A stretch of DNA of 64,000 nt, from the NCBI GenBank assembly GCA_001515945.1, contig LOER01000016.1, positions 62,001 to 126,000 on the forward strand, written 5' to 3'. The stretch is from Desulfitibacter sp. BRH_c19 (GTDB lineage Bacteria; Bacillota; DSM-16504; Desulfitibacterales; Desulfitibacteraceae). How positions within the stretch are numbered: position 1 is the stretch's first letter; each line of letters opens with the position of its first letter. Positions 1-6,834 of the stretch are shown here, piece after piece. The notes beneath the pieces were generated by a model. The model had not been told where the DNA came from, searched no databases, and saw nothing but the letters and a program-made list of their open reading frames with translations. Made by a program: the position numbers and the translations under genes.

Positions 1-273
1 ATGGCCAATAAAGAGCATAAATTGAATGCCGGACCCGGTGATTTTGCAGAAAATATTCTAATTGCTGGCCTGGATTTATCGCGCTTGACTGTTGGAAGCA
101 AAATCAGATTGGCTATAGATGCAGTATTACAGGTAACTCAAATTGGTAAAGAGGATCATCCTAGTATTGTTAGCAAAACATTTGGAGTAAGCCTTTTACC
201 AAGCAAAGGTCTGTTTTGTAAAGTTATTAAAGGTGGTAAAATAAAAAAAGGGGATTCTGTAGAACTAATATGA
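1..273 (+). CDS. MOSC-domain protein, C-terminal part (5' end outside window)
   Basis: This is the C-terminal half of a MOSC domain, the sulfur-carrier fold of molybdenum-cofactor sulfurases and of small stand-alone proteins found with molybdopterin genes. The pattern GPGDFAENI, then LTVGSKIRL, then VTQIGKEDH, then SKGLFCKVIKGGKIKKGDSVE follows the family closely. Stand-alone MOSC proteins are about 140-160 residues, so the ATG at base 1 is probably internal and the N-terminal half lies to the left. The usual Cys of the KxCH segment is absent here (KEDHPSI). A hairpin terminator follows. The family call is good; the substrate is unknown. Confidence 0.8.
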   Translation: MANKEHKLNAGPGDFAENILIAGLDLSRLTVGSKIRLAIDAVLQVTQIGKEDHPSIVSKTFGVSLLPSKGLFCKVIKGGKIKKGDSVELI

Positions 274-310
274 CCTTAAAACTTCCCACTATTTGAAAAA
301 ATGATATCAC

Positions 311-360
311 AACCGCCGATTAAGGTTTGTGCGTCTTGATCAGCGGTTATTTACTGTTTT
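311..360 (+). terminator. Probable intrinsic terminator of the MOSC gene
   Basis: AACCGC (311-316) pairs with GCGGTT (343-348). After one mismatch, GATTAAG pairs with CTTGATC with one G-U pair. The stem has 13 pairs and a 10-nt loop and is followed by a T-rich run ending in TTTT at 360. Confidence 0.6.
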
Positions 361-397
361 GGAGCAAAAATCCTTGAAAGACTACCAATAATATTAG

Positions 398-487
398 CAG
401 GAATATTATATAGGAAGCAAATATGTATGTAAAGATGGTCCAGTATTTGGTATGGCCGAATTAGAAGAATTACCGGCAGAATATTAG
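398..487 (+). pseudogene. Decayed C-terminal fragment of a PyrK/ferredoxin-NADP reductase-like subunit
   Basis: The frame open from 398 to the TAG at 485-487 ends with KYVCKDGPVFGMAELEEL. It resembles the last residues of dihydroorotate dehydrogenase electron-transfer subunits (PyrK) and related flavin reductases, where a Cys-Lys-Asp-Gly-Pro-Val-Phe stretch follows the iron-sulfur ligands. An in-frame stop lies just upstream (395-397) and no start or ribosome site is present, so this is a remnant rather than a gene. The call rests on one short motif and could be chance. Confidence 0.35.
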
Positions 488-589
488 TTTTATGGTAAAA
501 CTAAATCTAAACCTTGCTTTTTTAGGATATATGTGTATAGACTTATATTAATGTACTAAATATATTATACACGAGGGGGTAAGAATCTA

Positions 590-1939
590 ATGGTTTCTAT
601 ACAAGCCACGGGTATGGAACAAATTATTGGTAGCCTGGAACCACCTAATGTATCAAGTGGTTTAATACAAACAGCAGGTGAACATTTAGGTCTTGGTAGT
701 GATATCATAACAGAATTGATTAAACCGCAAAACATTTACATATTCCGATTGCCCGTAGAAGTCTTTGGAAAAATTATTAATGTTTGGGGTTGTATAGTTC
801 TTCACAACAATGCACGCGGTCCTTACAAGGGTGGTATTAGATTGGCTAATGATGTTGACGTTTGGGAAACAACAGAGTTAGCTAGACTTATGACTTTAAA
901 AACTGCTGTGACAGGTATTGAGTTTGGTGGTGGAAAAACTGGGATACGAGTTGATATGCAAGATTTTTATAACTTATTTGCTATAAAAACTAGGAGTTTA
1001 GATTTTGAGAAGGTAATAAAAAGGGCAATTTTTAAGGAATACGGAAGTAAGTTTCGAGCAATGTTAACTAGCCATACTTATATTCCTGCACCAGATATGG
1101 GTTCAAGTGGAGAACAGATGACAGAAATATATAATGCTACAGATGACCCTGCTTCAGTAACTGGGAAACCCGAAGGAGTACATGGTTGGTTATCTGGCAG
1201 AAAAGAGAGTACCGGTTATGGTGTAGCAGTTTCCACAATTGAAACCTTAAAACATTTAGGCATAGAACCATCAAAAGCTAAAATAGCTATTCAAGGTTTT
1301 GGTAACGTGGGTTCTTATACTGCTTATTACCTAGCTGAACAAGGTGTTACTATTGTAGGTGCTAGTGATATTAATGGCGGTGTATATTCTAAAGGTGGCT
1401 TTGATATTGAAAAAATGATGAATTATGCTGAAAAAAAAGGCACTATAGTAGGGTTTTCAGAAGAAGTCATTGACAATGATCAATTATTTAGTTTAGAGGT
1501 AGATGCTCTTTTACCTTGTGCAGCAGGCCATGTACTAAATGAAAGAACATCCAAGCTTGTGCGAGCTAAAGCTGTAGTTTCCGGAGCTAATATGCCTATT
1601 ACTCCAGATGGCATGAATATTCTAGAAGACAAAAAGATATTTGTTTTTCCAGATATAGTAGCAAATTCTGGTGGCGTTATTGCTTCTAATATGGAATACT
1701 CTGGCTCCTTAAGTGCACAACAAAGGAAGAAAGAAACAGTTTTTAATTTTGTTGATTTCATAATTAAGGATACTTTTGTCGATATCCTTGATATAAGCAA
1801 TAAGGAAAAAATCAATTTAACGGAAGCTGCAATTTTGTTGGCTGTTAAACGTATAATTGATTCTATGAGACTAAGAGGCTCTTTAAGCACAACTAGCTGT
1901 GATTTTAATGGCCTATCAAACGGGAAGCATCAACGCTAA
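590..1939 (+). CDS. Glu/Leu/Phe/Val dehydrogenase family protein (glutamate dehydrogenase-like)
   Basis: This NAD(P)-dependent amino-acid dehydrogenase interconverts an amino acid (most likely glutamate) with its 2-oxo acid and ammonia. Visible marks are GPYKGGIR (residues 77-84, substrate-binding Lys), LKTAVTGIEFGGGKTG (103-118, catalytic Lys region), PAPDMG (catalytic Asp about 169) and the Rossmann motif GFGNVG (236-241). At 449 aa it has the family's usual length, although the 124-150 segment between the two lobes diverges from typical sequences. GAGGGGG lies 9-15 bases before the ATG. It is monocistronic with its own terminator. Glutamate versus leucine/valine specificity cannot be settled by eye. 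Confidence 0.85.
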   Translation: MVSIQATGMEQIIGSLEPPNVSSGLIQTAGEHLGLGSDIITELIKPQNIYIFRLPVEVFGKIINVWGCIVLHNNARGPYKGGIRLANDVDVWETTELARLMTLKTAVTGIEFGGGKTGIRVDMQDFYNLFAIKTRSLDFEKVIKRAIFKEYGSKFRAMLTSHTYIPAPDMGSSGEQMTEIYNATDDPASVTGKPEGVHGWLSGRKESTGYGVAVSTIETLKHLGIEPSKAKIAIQGFGNVGSYTAYYLAEQGVTIVGASDINGGVYSKGGFDIEKMMNYAEKKGTIVGFSEEVIDNDQLFSLEVDALLPCAAGHVLNERTSKLVRAKAVVSGANMPITPDGMNILEDKKIFVFPDIVANSGGVIASNMEYSGSLSAQQRKKETVFNFVDFIIKDTFVDILDISNKEKINLTEAAILLAVKRIIDSMRLRGSLSTTSCDFNGLSNGKHQR

Positions 1940-1971
1940 TTAATGAATTTATAGAATAAAATGTGTACTGA

Positions 1972-2010
1972 AAGCCTGTATCAGCAAGATAGATACAGGC
2001 TTATTTATAT
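1972..2010 (+). terminator. Intrinsic terminator after the dehydrogenase gene
   Basis: A perfect 11-bp stem, AAGCCTGTATC (1972-1982) with GATACAGGCTT (1992-2002), has a 9-nt loop and the T-rich tail ATTTATATTT. Confidence 0.85.
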
Positions 2011-2043
2011 TTACTTAGCAAAAATTTTCACCATAGAAGAAAA

Positions 2044-2072
2044 TTGACAAGAAAGCATGTATTACCTATGAT
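2044..2072 (+). promoter_or_regulatory. Sigma-A promoter of the helicase gene
   Basis: A consensus -35 TTGACA (2044-2049) and near-consensus -10 TATGAT (2067-2072) are separated by exactly 17 bp. Transcription should start near 2079, about 35 bases before the helicase start codon. It is the clearest vegetative promoter in the window. Confidence 0.75.
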
Positions 2073-2113
2073 AGATATAATGCATAATCAAAAAGAATAG
2101 GAGAAATTTGCTA

Positions 2114-4159
2114 ATGACTTCATGGCTCGATCATGTCTTAAATAAAAAAATTGAAATACAACCCCGTAGTAAACCAGCAAAAAAAGTGAAGCCCTTACGA
2201 GAAACCATTGAACAAATCACACCTGCCAATATTTCCAATATAGACTTAAATTCAAAGAAAATCATAACCAACAATAGCAAAGATGCTTGGTTCTTTAGAG
2301 GTCTTGAAAAAGCTAATATTATACTTAATAAAAGCCAATTAGAAGCTGTAAAGGCACCGTTAGGTGCTAATTGTATTTTAGCTCCCGCAGGCTCAGGAAA
2401 AACCACCACAATTATAGCTAGAATAGCTTACTTAATAGCCGTTCAAAAAATAGACCCAAAAAGCATTTTGGCAGTTACATTTACAAAAAAAGCTACAGAA
2501 GAAATGAAAGATAAACTCCAAGTTATTTCAATATTATCTAAAGATCAAGTAAACAACGTTGTTATTAGAACACTACATAGTGTATTTTATAAACTTTTGC
2601 AATGGTCAGGCTATCAGATAAATCTCATTTCTAACGAAAGAAAAAGAATACTAATCACCAATCTACTTAAAGATACAGGATTAAGGGGAAGTGTCTCTTA
2701 TGAAGATACAAATACAGCAATAACTTTTTGGAAAAATAACATGCTGCACCCAGAAGACATATCTGATGATGATTCTAATGCTAATCTTGTACAGGTCTAT
2801 CAGAATTATGAAAATTATAAATCGCAAAATAGATTTTTAGACTTTGATGATTTAATTATTGAAACTAATCATTTAATAAAGAAGAACATCAATGTAAGAA
2901 AATCCTGTCAAAACAGATTCAAACACATTTTAGTAGATGAAATGCAAGATACCAGTAAGAGCCAGTGGGAAATTGTTAAGATGATTGCAGAGCCTGATGA
3001 TAGTCTTTTTGTAGTTGGCGATGATGATCAAGCAATCTATGGGTTCCGCGGAACTAGCCCAGAAATTCTTTTATCATTTTCGAAAATATTTCCGAAATCT
3101 CACTTCTATCAGTTAAATGTTAATTATAGATCTTGTCCTAAAATTATAGGTCTTTCCTCAAAAATAATCTCAAACAATGAAACACGAATTCAAAAAGAAG
3201 TTCTAGCTACAGATAAAGTAAATGGATCAGGACCTAAATTAATTAATGTAGAAGATGAGTCAGCTGAAAGCTTATATCTCGCAGGAAGAATTAAGACATT
3301 AGTATCAGAAGAAAGATACTCATTTAATGATTTTGCTGTGCTATTTAGAACTAACAGTTACGTCCGCTCAACTCTAGAAACCTTACTAGAGTTTGATATC
3401 CCTTTCATTATTGATCAAGAAGGGGAGGGGTTCTATGAGAAGCTAATGGTTAGTGGACTTATTTCTCATTTACGGTTAGCACTAGACCCAAATGATTTTA
3501 AATCTTTTTCTAAAATTTCTCCATCATTGTATCTAAGTAAAGAAAAGGAAACATGGATTATAGAAGGAACTAAAGCGGGCAAGTATTCTAATATTCTTGA
3601 AGCTGTTAAAACAATAAGTGATATGCCAGATTATCAAATAAAAAATATGAAGGATAAAATTTCTTTAATAAACAGTCTTGGAAATATTAAACCAGTTGAA
3701 GCTATTAGATTAGTAAGAAACAAAGGAAATTATGACTCATTTATCTTAAAGGGTAACAATGTCTATGAGAAAAACGATAAGGTTATTCTTGAAGATCTTG
3801 AAGAACTTGAAGCTTCAGCGAAGAAATTTCAAACCGTTAAAGATTTTATTGAGCATATTGATAAGATAAGTGAAATACAGCAGGAGAAAAAGAAGATAGC
3901 ACTTAATCCCAATGCAGATGTCGTTCGTTTATTAAGTATTCATAAAAGTAAAGGCATGGAGTTTAAGTATGTGTTTATAATAGGAGCCATTGAAGATGTT
4001 ATTCCACATGCAAGAAGTTCCTCAACAGAAGATATTGAAGAAGAGCGACGCTTAATGTATGTGGCCACCTCTAGAGCTAAAAAGGAACTTGAGATGATTG
4101 TGCCTAAAGAACGTTGGGGAGAAAAAGTAACCGTCAGCCGCTTTTTGAGTGAGTTATAA
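2114..4159 (+). CDS. UvrD/PcrA/Rep-like superfamily 1A DNA helicase
   Basis: ATP-dependent 3'-5' DNA helicase of the UvrD group, used in repair, recombination and replication-fork clearance. Motifs in order: Q motif LNKSQLEAV, Walker A APAGSGKTT (about 90-98), motif II LVDEMQDTSKSQ (Met where most family members have Tyr/Phe), motif III VVGDDDQAIYGFRG, motif IV NYRS, motif V SIHKSKGMEFKYVF and motif VI EERRLMYVATSRAK. At 681 aa it is slightly shorter than PcrA and has about 65 extra residues before the Q motif. AGGAG (2099-2103) precedes both this ATG and an in-frame TTG at 2108, so the start may be six bases upstream. It is a paralogue candidate; canonical PcrA usually lies next to ligA, which is not seen here. 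Confidence 0.9.
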   Translation: MTSWLDHVLNKKIEIQPRSKPAKKVKPLRETIEQITPANISNIDLNSKKIITNNSKDAWFFRGLEKANIILNKSQLEAVKAPLGANCILAPAGSGKTTTIIARIAYLIAVQKIDPKSILAVTFTKKATEEMKDKLQVISILSKDQVNNVVIRTLHSVFYKLLQWSGYQINLISNERKRILITNLLKDTGLRGSVSYEDTNTAITFWKNNMLHPEDISDDDSNANLVQVYQNYENYKSQNRFLDFDDLIIETNHLIKKNINVRKSCQNRFKHILVDEMQDTSKSQWEIVKMIAEPDDSLFVVGDDDQAIYGFRGTSPEILLSFSKIFPKSHFYQLNVNYRSCPKIIGLSSKIISNNETRIQKEVLATDKVNGSGPKLINVEDESAESLYLAGRIKTLVSEERYSFNDFAVLFRTNSYVRSTLETLLEFDIPFIIDQEGEGFYEKLMVSGLISHLRLALDPNDFKSFSKISPSLYLSKEKETWIIEGTKAGKYSNILEAVKTISDMPDYQIKNMKDKISLINSLGNIKPVEAIRLVRNKGNYDSFILKGNNVYEKNDKVILEDLEELEASAKKFQTVKDFIEHIDKISEIQQEKKKIALNPNADVVRLLSIHKSKGMEFKYVFIIGAIEDVIPHARSSSTEDIEEERRLMYVATSRAKKELEMIVPKERWGEKVTVSRFLSEL

Positions 4160-4184
4160 AGTAGGTTTAAAATAAAGTCTTTCC

Positions 4185-4232
4185 AGGATTGAAGGAAACA
4201 GAGAAATCTGACCACCTTCAATCCTTTTTTTA
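4185..4232 (+). terminator. Intrinsic terminator of the helicase gene
   Basis: A perfect 11-bp stem, AGGATTGAAGG (4185-4195) with CCTTCAATCCT (4215-4225), is followed by a run of seven T. Confidence 0.9.
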
Positions 4233-4386
4233 TTAACAGCACAAATTATATTTCCATAAAGTTGCAGGATATGTAATTTTTGTATAGAAATTGTCTAAAA
4301 AGTAAGTCTTCTGAATAATCAGCTGAGGTATTATGATTAAGCTAAACACTAATTAGGCCAATGTTAATATTAAAATACATTTGGGG

Positions 4387-4466
4387 ACTGTAGAGATAGT
4401 AAGTACTATCTATCTGCAGTTCGCTAATGCCAATCATATTGGCATAAAAACAGAACTAGCGTTCTG
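4387..4466 (+). promoter_or_regulatory. Three consecutive hairpins upstream of a small gene (possible structured leader)
   Basis: Between the helicase terminator and the gene at 4522, about 80 bases hold three hairpins in a row: an imperfect ACTG...CAGT stem (4387-4420), a perfect 8-bp ATGCCAAT/ATTGGCAT with 3-nt loop (4427-4445), and a perfect 6-bp CAGAAC/GTTCTG with 4-nt loop (4451-4466). No known riboswitch was recognised. It may be an RNA leader or a set of operators. The rest of 4233-4521 is A/T-rich with no gene seen. Confidence 0.35.
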
Positions 4467-4521
4467 GAATGCAATAGTTATATCAAATCTTTACATAGTT
4501 TTTAATTTGGGAGGAGTACTT

Positions 4522-4806
4522 TTGTTACATTTGTCTGAAAGAACAGTGAGACTAATCAGCAAGTTATTTCCAGAGAATGAAGTTGAAAGTATAAAAGATC
4601 TCTTGATAAGTAAATGTAATACCCATCTGCCATTATGTGAAGGCTTCACTTCTGGACAAATGGAAAGGATTCAATTTGCTGCTATCAAATTATCTGATGG
4701 TAAGTATGAAGAGCTTTTGAATGCTGTAAAGCTTGCGAATATGGATTGGAGAGACCTATTGGTTTCCGTTGGTTTTGCCAATGATCATAATTGCGATGTA
4801 GACTAG
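4522..4806 (+). CDS. Small acidic protein of unknown function
   Basis: A protein of about 94 aa starting at TTG 4522, chosen because GGGAGGAG lies 5 bases before it; the frame is open further upstream but without a ribosome site. It is predicted all-helical and acidic, with no signal peptide or membrane segment. The sequence suggests a short adaptor: SERTVRLISKLF, then SKCNTHLPLCEGF, then ERIQFAAIKLSDGKYEELL, then MDWRDLLVSVGF. Two Cys flank THLPL. Family not recognised. It lies at the left edge of the accessory region next to another very small gene. Confidence 0.6.
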   Translation: MLHLSERTVRLISKLFPENEVESIKDLLISKCNTHLPLCEGFTSGQMERIQFAAIKLSDGKYEELLNAVKLANMDWRDLLVSVGFANDHNCDVD

Positions 4807-4860
4807 GCAAATAGTGTTCTACATAATAATTATTAATTTACAGCTTAGGAATAGGAATTT

Positions 4861-4933
4861 GATGGCTTGGAGAGACGCCATCCATGGCGGCTTTTGGCTA
4901 TGGGGCCCCCACTTCTTATAACAAGGTGTTATA
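4861..4933. ncRNA. Dense run of hairpins; possible structured RNA of unknown class
   Basis: GATGGC/GCCATC (4861-4866/4877-4882, 10-nt loop), CCAT/ATGG (4882-4903), GGGGCCCCC (4902-4910) and TATAAC/GTTATA with a 5-nt loop (4917-4933) follow directly on one another. The segment is clearly more G+C-rich than its surroundings. It is not a tRNA. A 6S-like or other regulatory RNA was considered but could not be confirmed by eye. Confidence 0.3.
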
Positions 4934-5050
4934 CCGTAACTTTGCAAAGATGAAGGTAGCATGACGCTAGTGACATTCCCCTGTCCATATTGTAAAGACA
5001 ATAAATTTATTGTTAGGGAAAAAAAGGGTAGTCTGAAAGGAGGTGAGGAA

Positions 5051-5200
5051 ATGGCAGTTAAACATATACCGACTGGAATTGTACACTCTGGAACAAAGGG
5101 TGGAACAACTGGTTGCGGAACTAATACCAACGAACATTCGAGCCATTGGGTAAATACTAGTTCTAAAATAACTTGTGATAAAAATGGTTGTAAGAATTAA
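5051..5200 (+). CDS. 49-aa Cys/His-containing small protein, possible zinc-binding peptide
   Basis: An ideal ribosome site (AAAGGAGGTGAGG) lies just before this ATG, fixing a 49-residue product; the open frame continues upstream to an ATG at 4961 (adding a CPYC segment) but that start has only a weak site. Key residues are TKGGTTGCG, HSSHW, then ITCDKNGCKN at the C-terminus, so Cys-x(n)-His-x2-His-x(n)-Cys-x4-Cys could bind a metal. It resembles small uncharacterised Firmicute proteins of this pattern, but I cannot name the family. A strong terminator follows directly. Confidence 0.6.
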   Translation: MAVKHIPTGIVHSGTKGGTTGCGTNTNEHSSHWVNTSSKITCDKNGCKN

Positions 5201-5221
5201 TTATCACAACATCAAACAAAA

Positions 5222-5265
5222 GTAACCGTCCTTACGATTAGTAGGTGACGGTTACGGGGGTTTTA
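5222..5265 (+). terminator. Intrinsic terminator of the 49-aa gene
   Basis: A perfect 9-bp stem, GTAACCGTC (5222-5230) with GACGGTTAC (5247-5255), is followed by GGGGGTTTT. Confidence 0.8.
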
Positions 5266-5430
5266 ATTATGAACTTACCATACTAAGTGGTAGTAACCTC
5301 ATATTTTATAATTGTAAAATTTATCATAAATAATTTTGTGATTTATTAAATATTAGTCAGCAAATAATAAAAGATAGGAAATTCCAAATAAATGTAAGTT
5401 GACAAAAAAGACATTTATTCACATTATAGA

Positions 5431-5471
5431 GGCTAACGACATCGGAGAAATTTTCTGTGAAGCATTTAGCC
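5431..5471. repeat. 41-bp inverted repeat beside the integrase breakpoint
   Basis: GGCTAA (5431-5436) and TTAGCC (5466-5471) are inverted around a centre containing AGAAATTTTCT-like symmetry. Read on the - strand it lies immediately after the truncated integrase and ends in GTTAGCC, close to but not matching the attC core consensus GTTRRRY. It could be a decayed recombination site or an element end. The rest of 5266-5493 is A/T-rich with nothing recognised. Confidence 0.35.
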
Positions 5472-5493
5472 CCACCAAAAGCAGCTAATTTAA

Positions 5494-6021
5494 CTATGGG
5501 AATAGACTAAGGTTTTCTTTCCATAGTATGATAAAGCGATCTTTACCACCCTTACCACAACGAACCTTGATAAGCATATTAGTGGAGTCAATATCTAAAA
5601 CACAAAGGTTAAGAACCTCACTAATGCGAAGACCTGCAGAATAGGCAGTCAAAAGAATGGTTTTATGCTTCACATTAGGGATGTGATTCATGATTAAGAA
5701 AATTTCATCCTTGGATAGAACATAAGGGAGCTTCTTTACTTTTTTAGGACGAACAATAACCTCATCAGACCAATTACGTTTAAGGATAGAATTAAACATG
5801 AGTTTGAAGGCATTGCAGGAAATGTTAACGTTGCTGTAGCTAATACCTTTCTTAATTCGGTGATGAAAGAACTTTTTAATTTCATCAGGAGAGACCTGAT
5901 CTGCGGATTGACCATAATACTTTTCAAGTAATCGGACATGGCTCAAGTAATGTCTTTTGGTGTTTTGGGAGTATCCACGGAGCTCCATCTCAAACTTCAT
6001 TTTTTCACAATGATTTGTCAT
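5494..6021 (-). pseudogene. Tyrosine recombinase (XerC/D- or integron/IS91-type integrase), 3'-truncated
   Basis: A 175-aa product with the SAM-like core-binding domain (ELRGYSQNTKRHYLSHV at the N-terminus) and the first part of the catalytic domain (TAYSAGLRISEVLNL with the first catalytic Arg, then GKGGKDRFIIL). It stops there, so the catalytic Lys/His-x-x-Arg and the Tyr nucleophile of a roughly 280-330-aa enzyme are missing. AGGAGG precedes the ATG at 6021. The gene points away from the cassette-like genes at 6322 onward, the arrangement of intI relative to its array. The diagnostic extra helix of IntI would lie in the lost part, so IntI cannot be told from IS91-associated or other Xer-like integrases. 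It should be inactive. Confidence 0.8.
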
Positions 6022-6093
6022 AAGGTAACATCCTCCTAGTTAAATTTATAGGAAGATGATACCATGAAACTGGAATCAGATGACCACCGCGTA

Positions 6094-6109
6094 GCGGTTT
6101 AGTACAACA
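6094..6109 (+). repeat. Copy 1 of a 16-bp repeat bracketing the integron-like segment
   Basis: GCGGTTTAGTACAACA occurs here. A one-mismatch direct copy is at 11062-11077, and an inverted copy of the last 15 bases (exact) is at 11003-11017. These look like ends of a former insertion sequence or MITE. No transposase gene is present. Confidence 0.5.
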
Positions 6110-6151
6110 CGAGCTTTCCCGCAAGGGGCGGTGGGGCGAGTTTTAGGGTAA

Positions 6152-6269
6152 GCCGCCCACATGTCCTCTGTCACAAGACTTGCATTGAGGGTTGTGCTAA
6201 TAAGGATGAGGCAAGTCTTGCGCCAGCCCTAGTGGGACGGACACGTCGGGAATGCCGGGAACGTTAGGC
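6152..6269 (+). other. attC-like or attI-like recombination site at the left end of the cassette segment
   Basis: The right end is GTTAGGC (6263-6269) followed by GAAA, identical through CGTTAGGCGAAA to the end of the attC at 7983-8152. Inside is a perfect 10-bp inner stem (CAAGACTTGC with GCAAGTCTTG) and a matching outer stem (ACATGTCC with GGACACGT, one mismatch). A left core (RYYYAAC) is not visible, so this is either an attI, where only the right core is expected, or a damaged attC. It lies between the truncated integrase and the first cassette gene. Bases 6022-6151 hold the integrase ribosome site, a repeat copy and a GGGCGG/CCGCCC hairpin. Confidence 0.5.
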
Positions 6270-6321
6270 GAAACCCCGCATTTGGGTCAATAATTGATGG
6301 TAATGAAGAGGTGATTTTTGA

Positions 6322-6834
6322 ATGACCGTTATGATTCAAAATATTGAAGAATCATTATCCGTATCTTATGTCAGCTCTGTTGTTGCTAAGTCTGGCGCAT
6401 CTTTTGACATAACCTCGAAAGATTATGGTGTAGATGTAAGTGTAAGACGAGTAGATAGATTTAACGGAAAATTGATGGATATGGGAGTGTCATTCGATTG
6501 TCAACTGAAAGCGACAACAAACTGGGCAGCAGAAGAGGAAGCTATTGTTTATGATCTTGAGGTAGACACCTACAATAAACTTGTATATAGACATCAAAAC
6601 TCTTCCATCCCATGTTTATTAGTATTATTATGTTTGCCAAAGGAAGAAGATGACTGGTTAAATATTTCAGAAGAAGAAATTATACTTAGGAAATGCTCAT
6701 ATTATTTTTATTTGGATGGTGCGCCAACGAAAAACAAGAATACTGTCAGGATAAGAATACCACGAACAAATGTGTTTTCTCCCGATGCAGTAATAAAGCT
6801 AATTGAAAAAGTACGTTTGGGGGAAATAGCATGA
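6322..6834 (+). CDS. DUF4365 domain protein (predicted PD-(D/E)xK-like nuclease)
   Basis: A 170-aa single-domain protein matching DUF4365: ESLSVSYVSSVVAKSG at the N-terminus, KDYGVDVSVR (33-42), FDCQLKATTNW (58-68), then a segment with LVLLCLPKEEDDW and a terminal IRIPRTNVFS. The spaced Asp (DYGVD) and Gln-x-Lys (CQLKAT) fit the active-site layout of PD-(D/E)xK nuclease-fold proteins. DUF4365 proteins are often found in mobile or defence settings. GAAGAGGTGA precedes the ATG. The stop overlaps the next gene's start (ATGA), so the two are translationally coupled. Nuclease activity is inferred from fold similarity only. Confidence 0.8.
   Translation: MTVMIQNIEESLSVSYVSSVVAKSGASFDITSKDYGVDVSVRRVDRFNGKLMDMGVSFDCQLKATTNWAAEEEAIVYDLEVDTYNKLVYRHQNSSIPCLLVLLCLPKEEDDWLNISEEEIILRKCSYYFYLDGAPTKNKNTVRIRIPRTNVFSPDAVIKLIEKVRLGEIA

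Noticed and set aside
1480-1890. 136-aa frame on the - strand
   Set aside because: Lies wholly inside the dehydrogenase gene, no ribosome site or family pattern.
4381-4521. N-terminal extension of the small gene from TTG 4381
   Set aside because: No ribosome site, and the stretch is made of hairpins; GGGAGGAG points to TTG 4522.
4861-4933. tRNA or known riboswitch
   Set aside because: No cloverleaf, no T-loop or anticodon pattern, and no known riboswitch core recognised; left as an unclassified structure.
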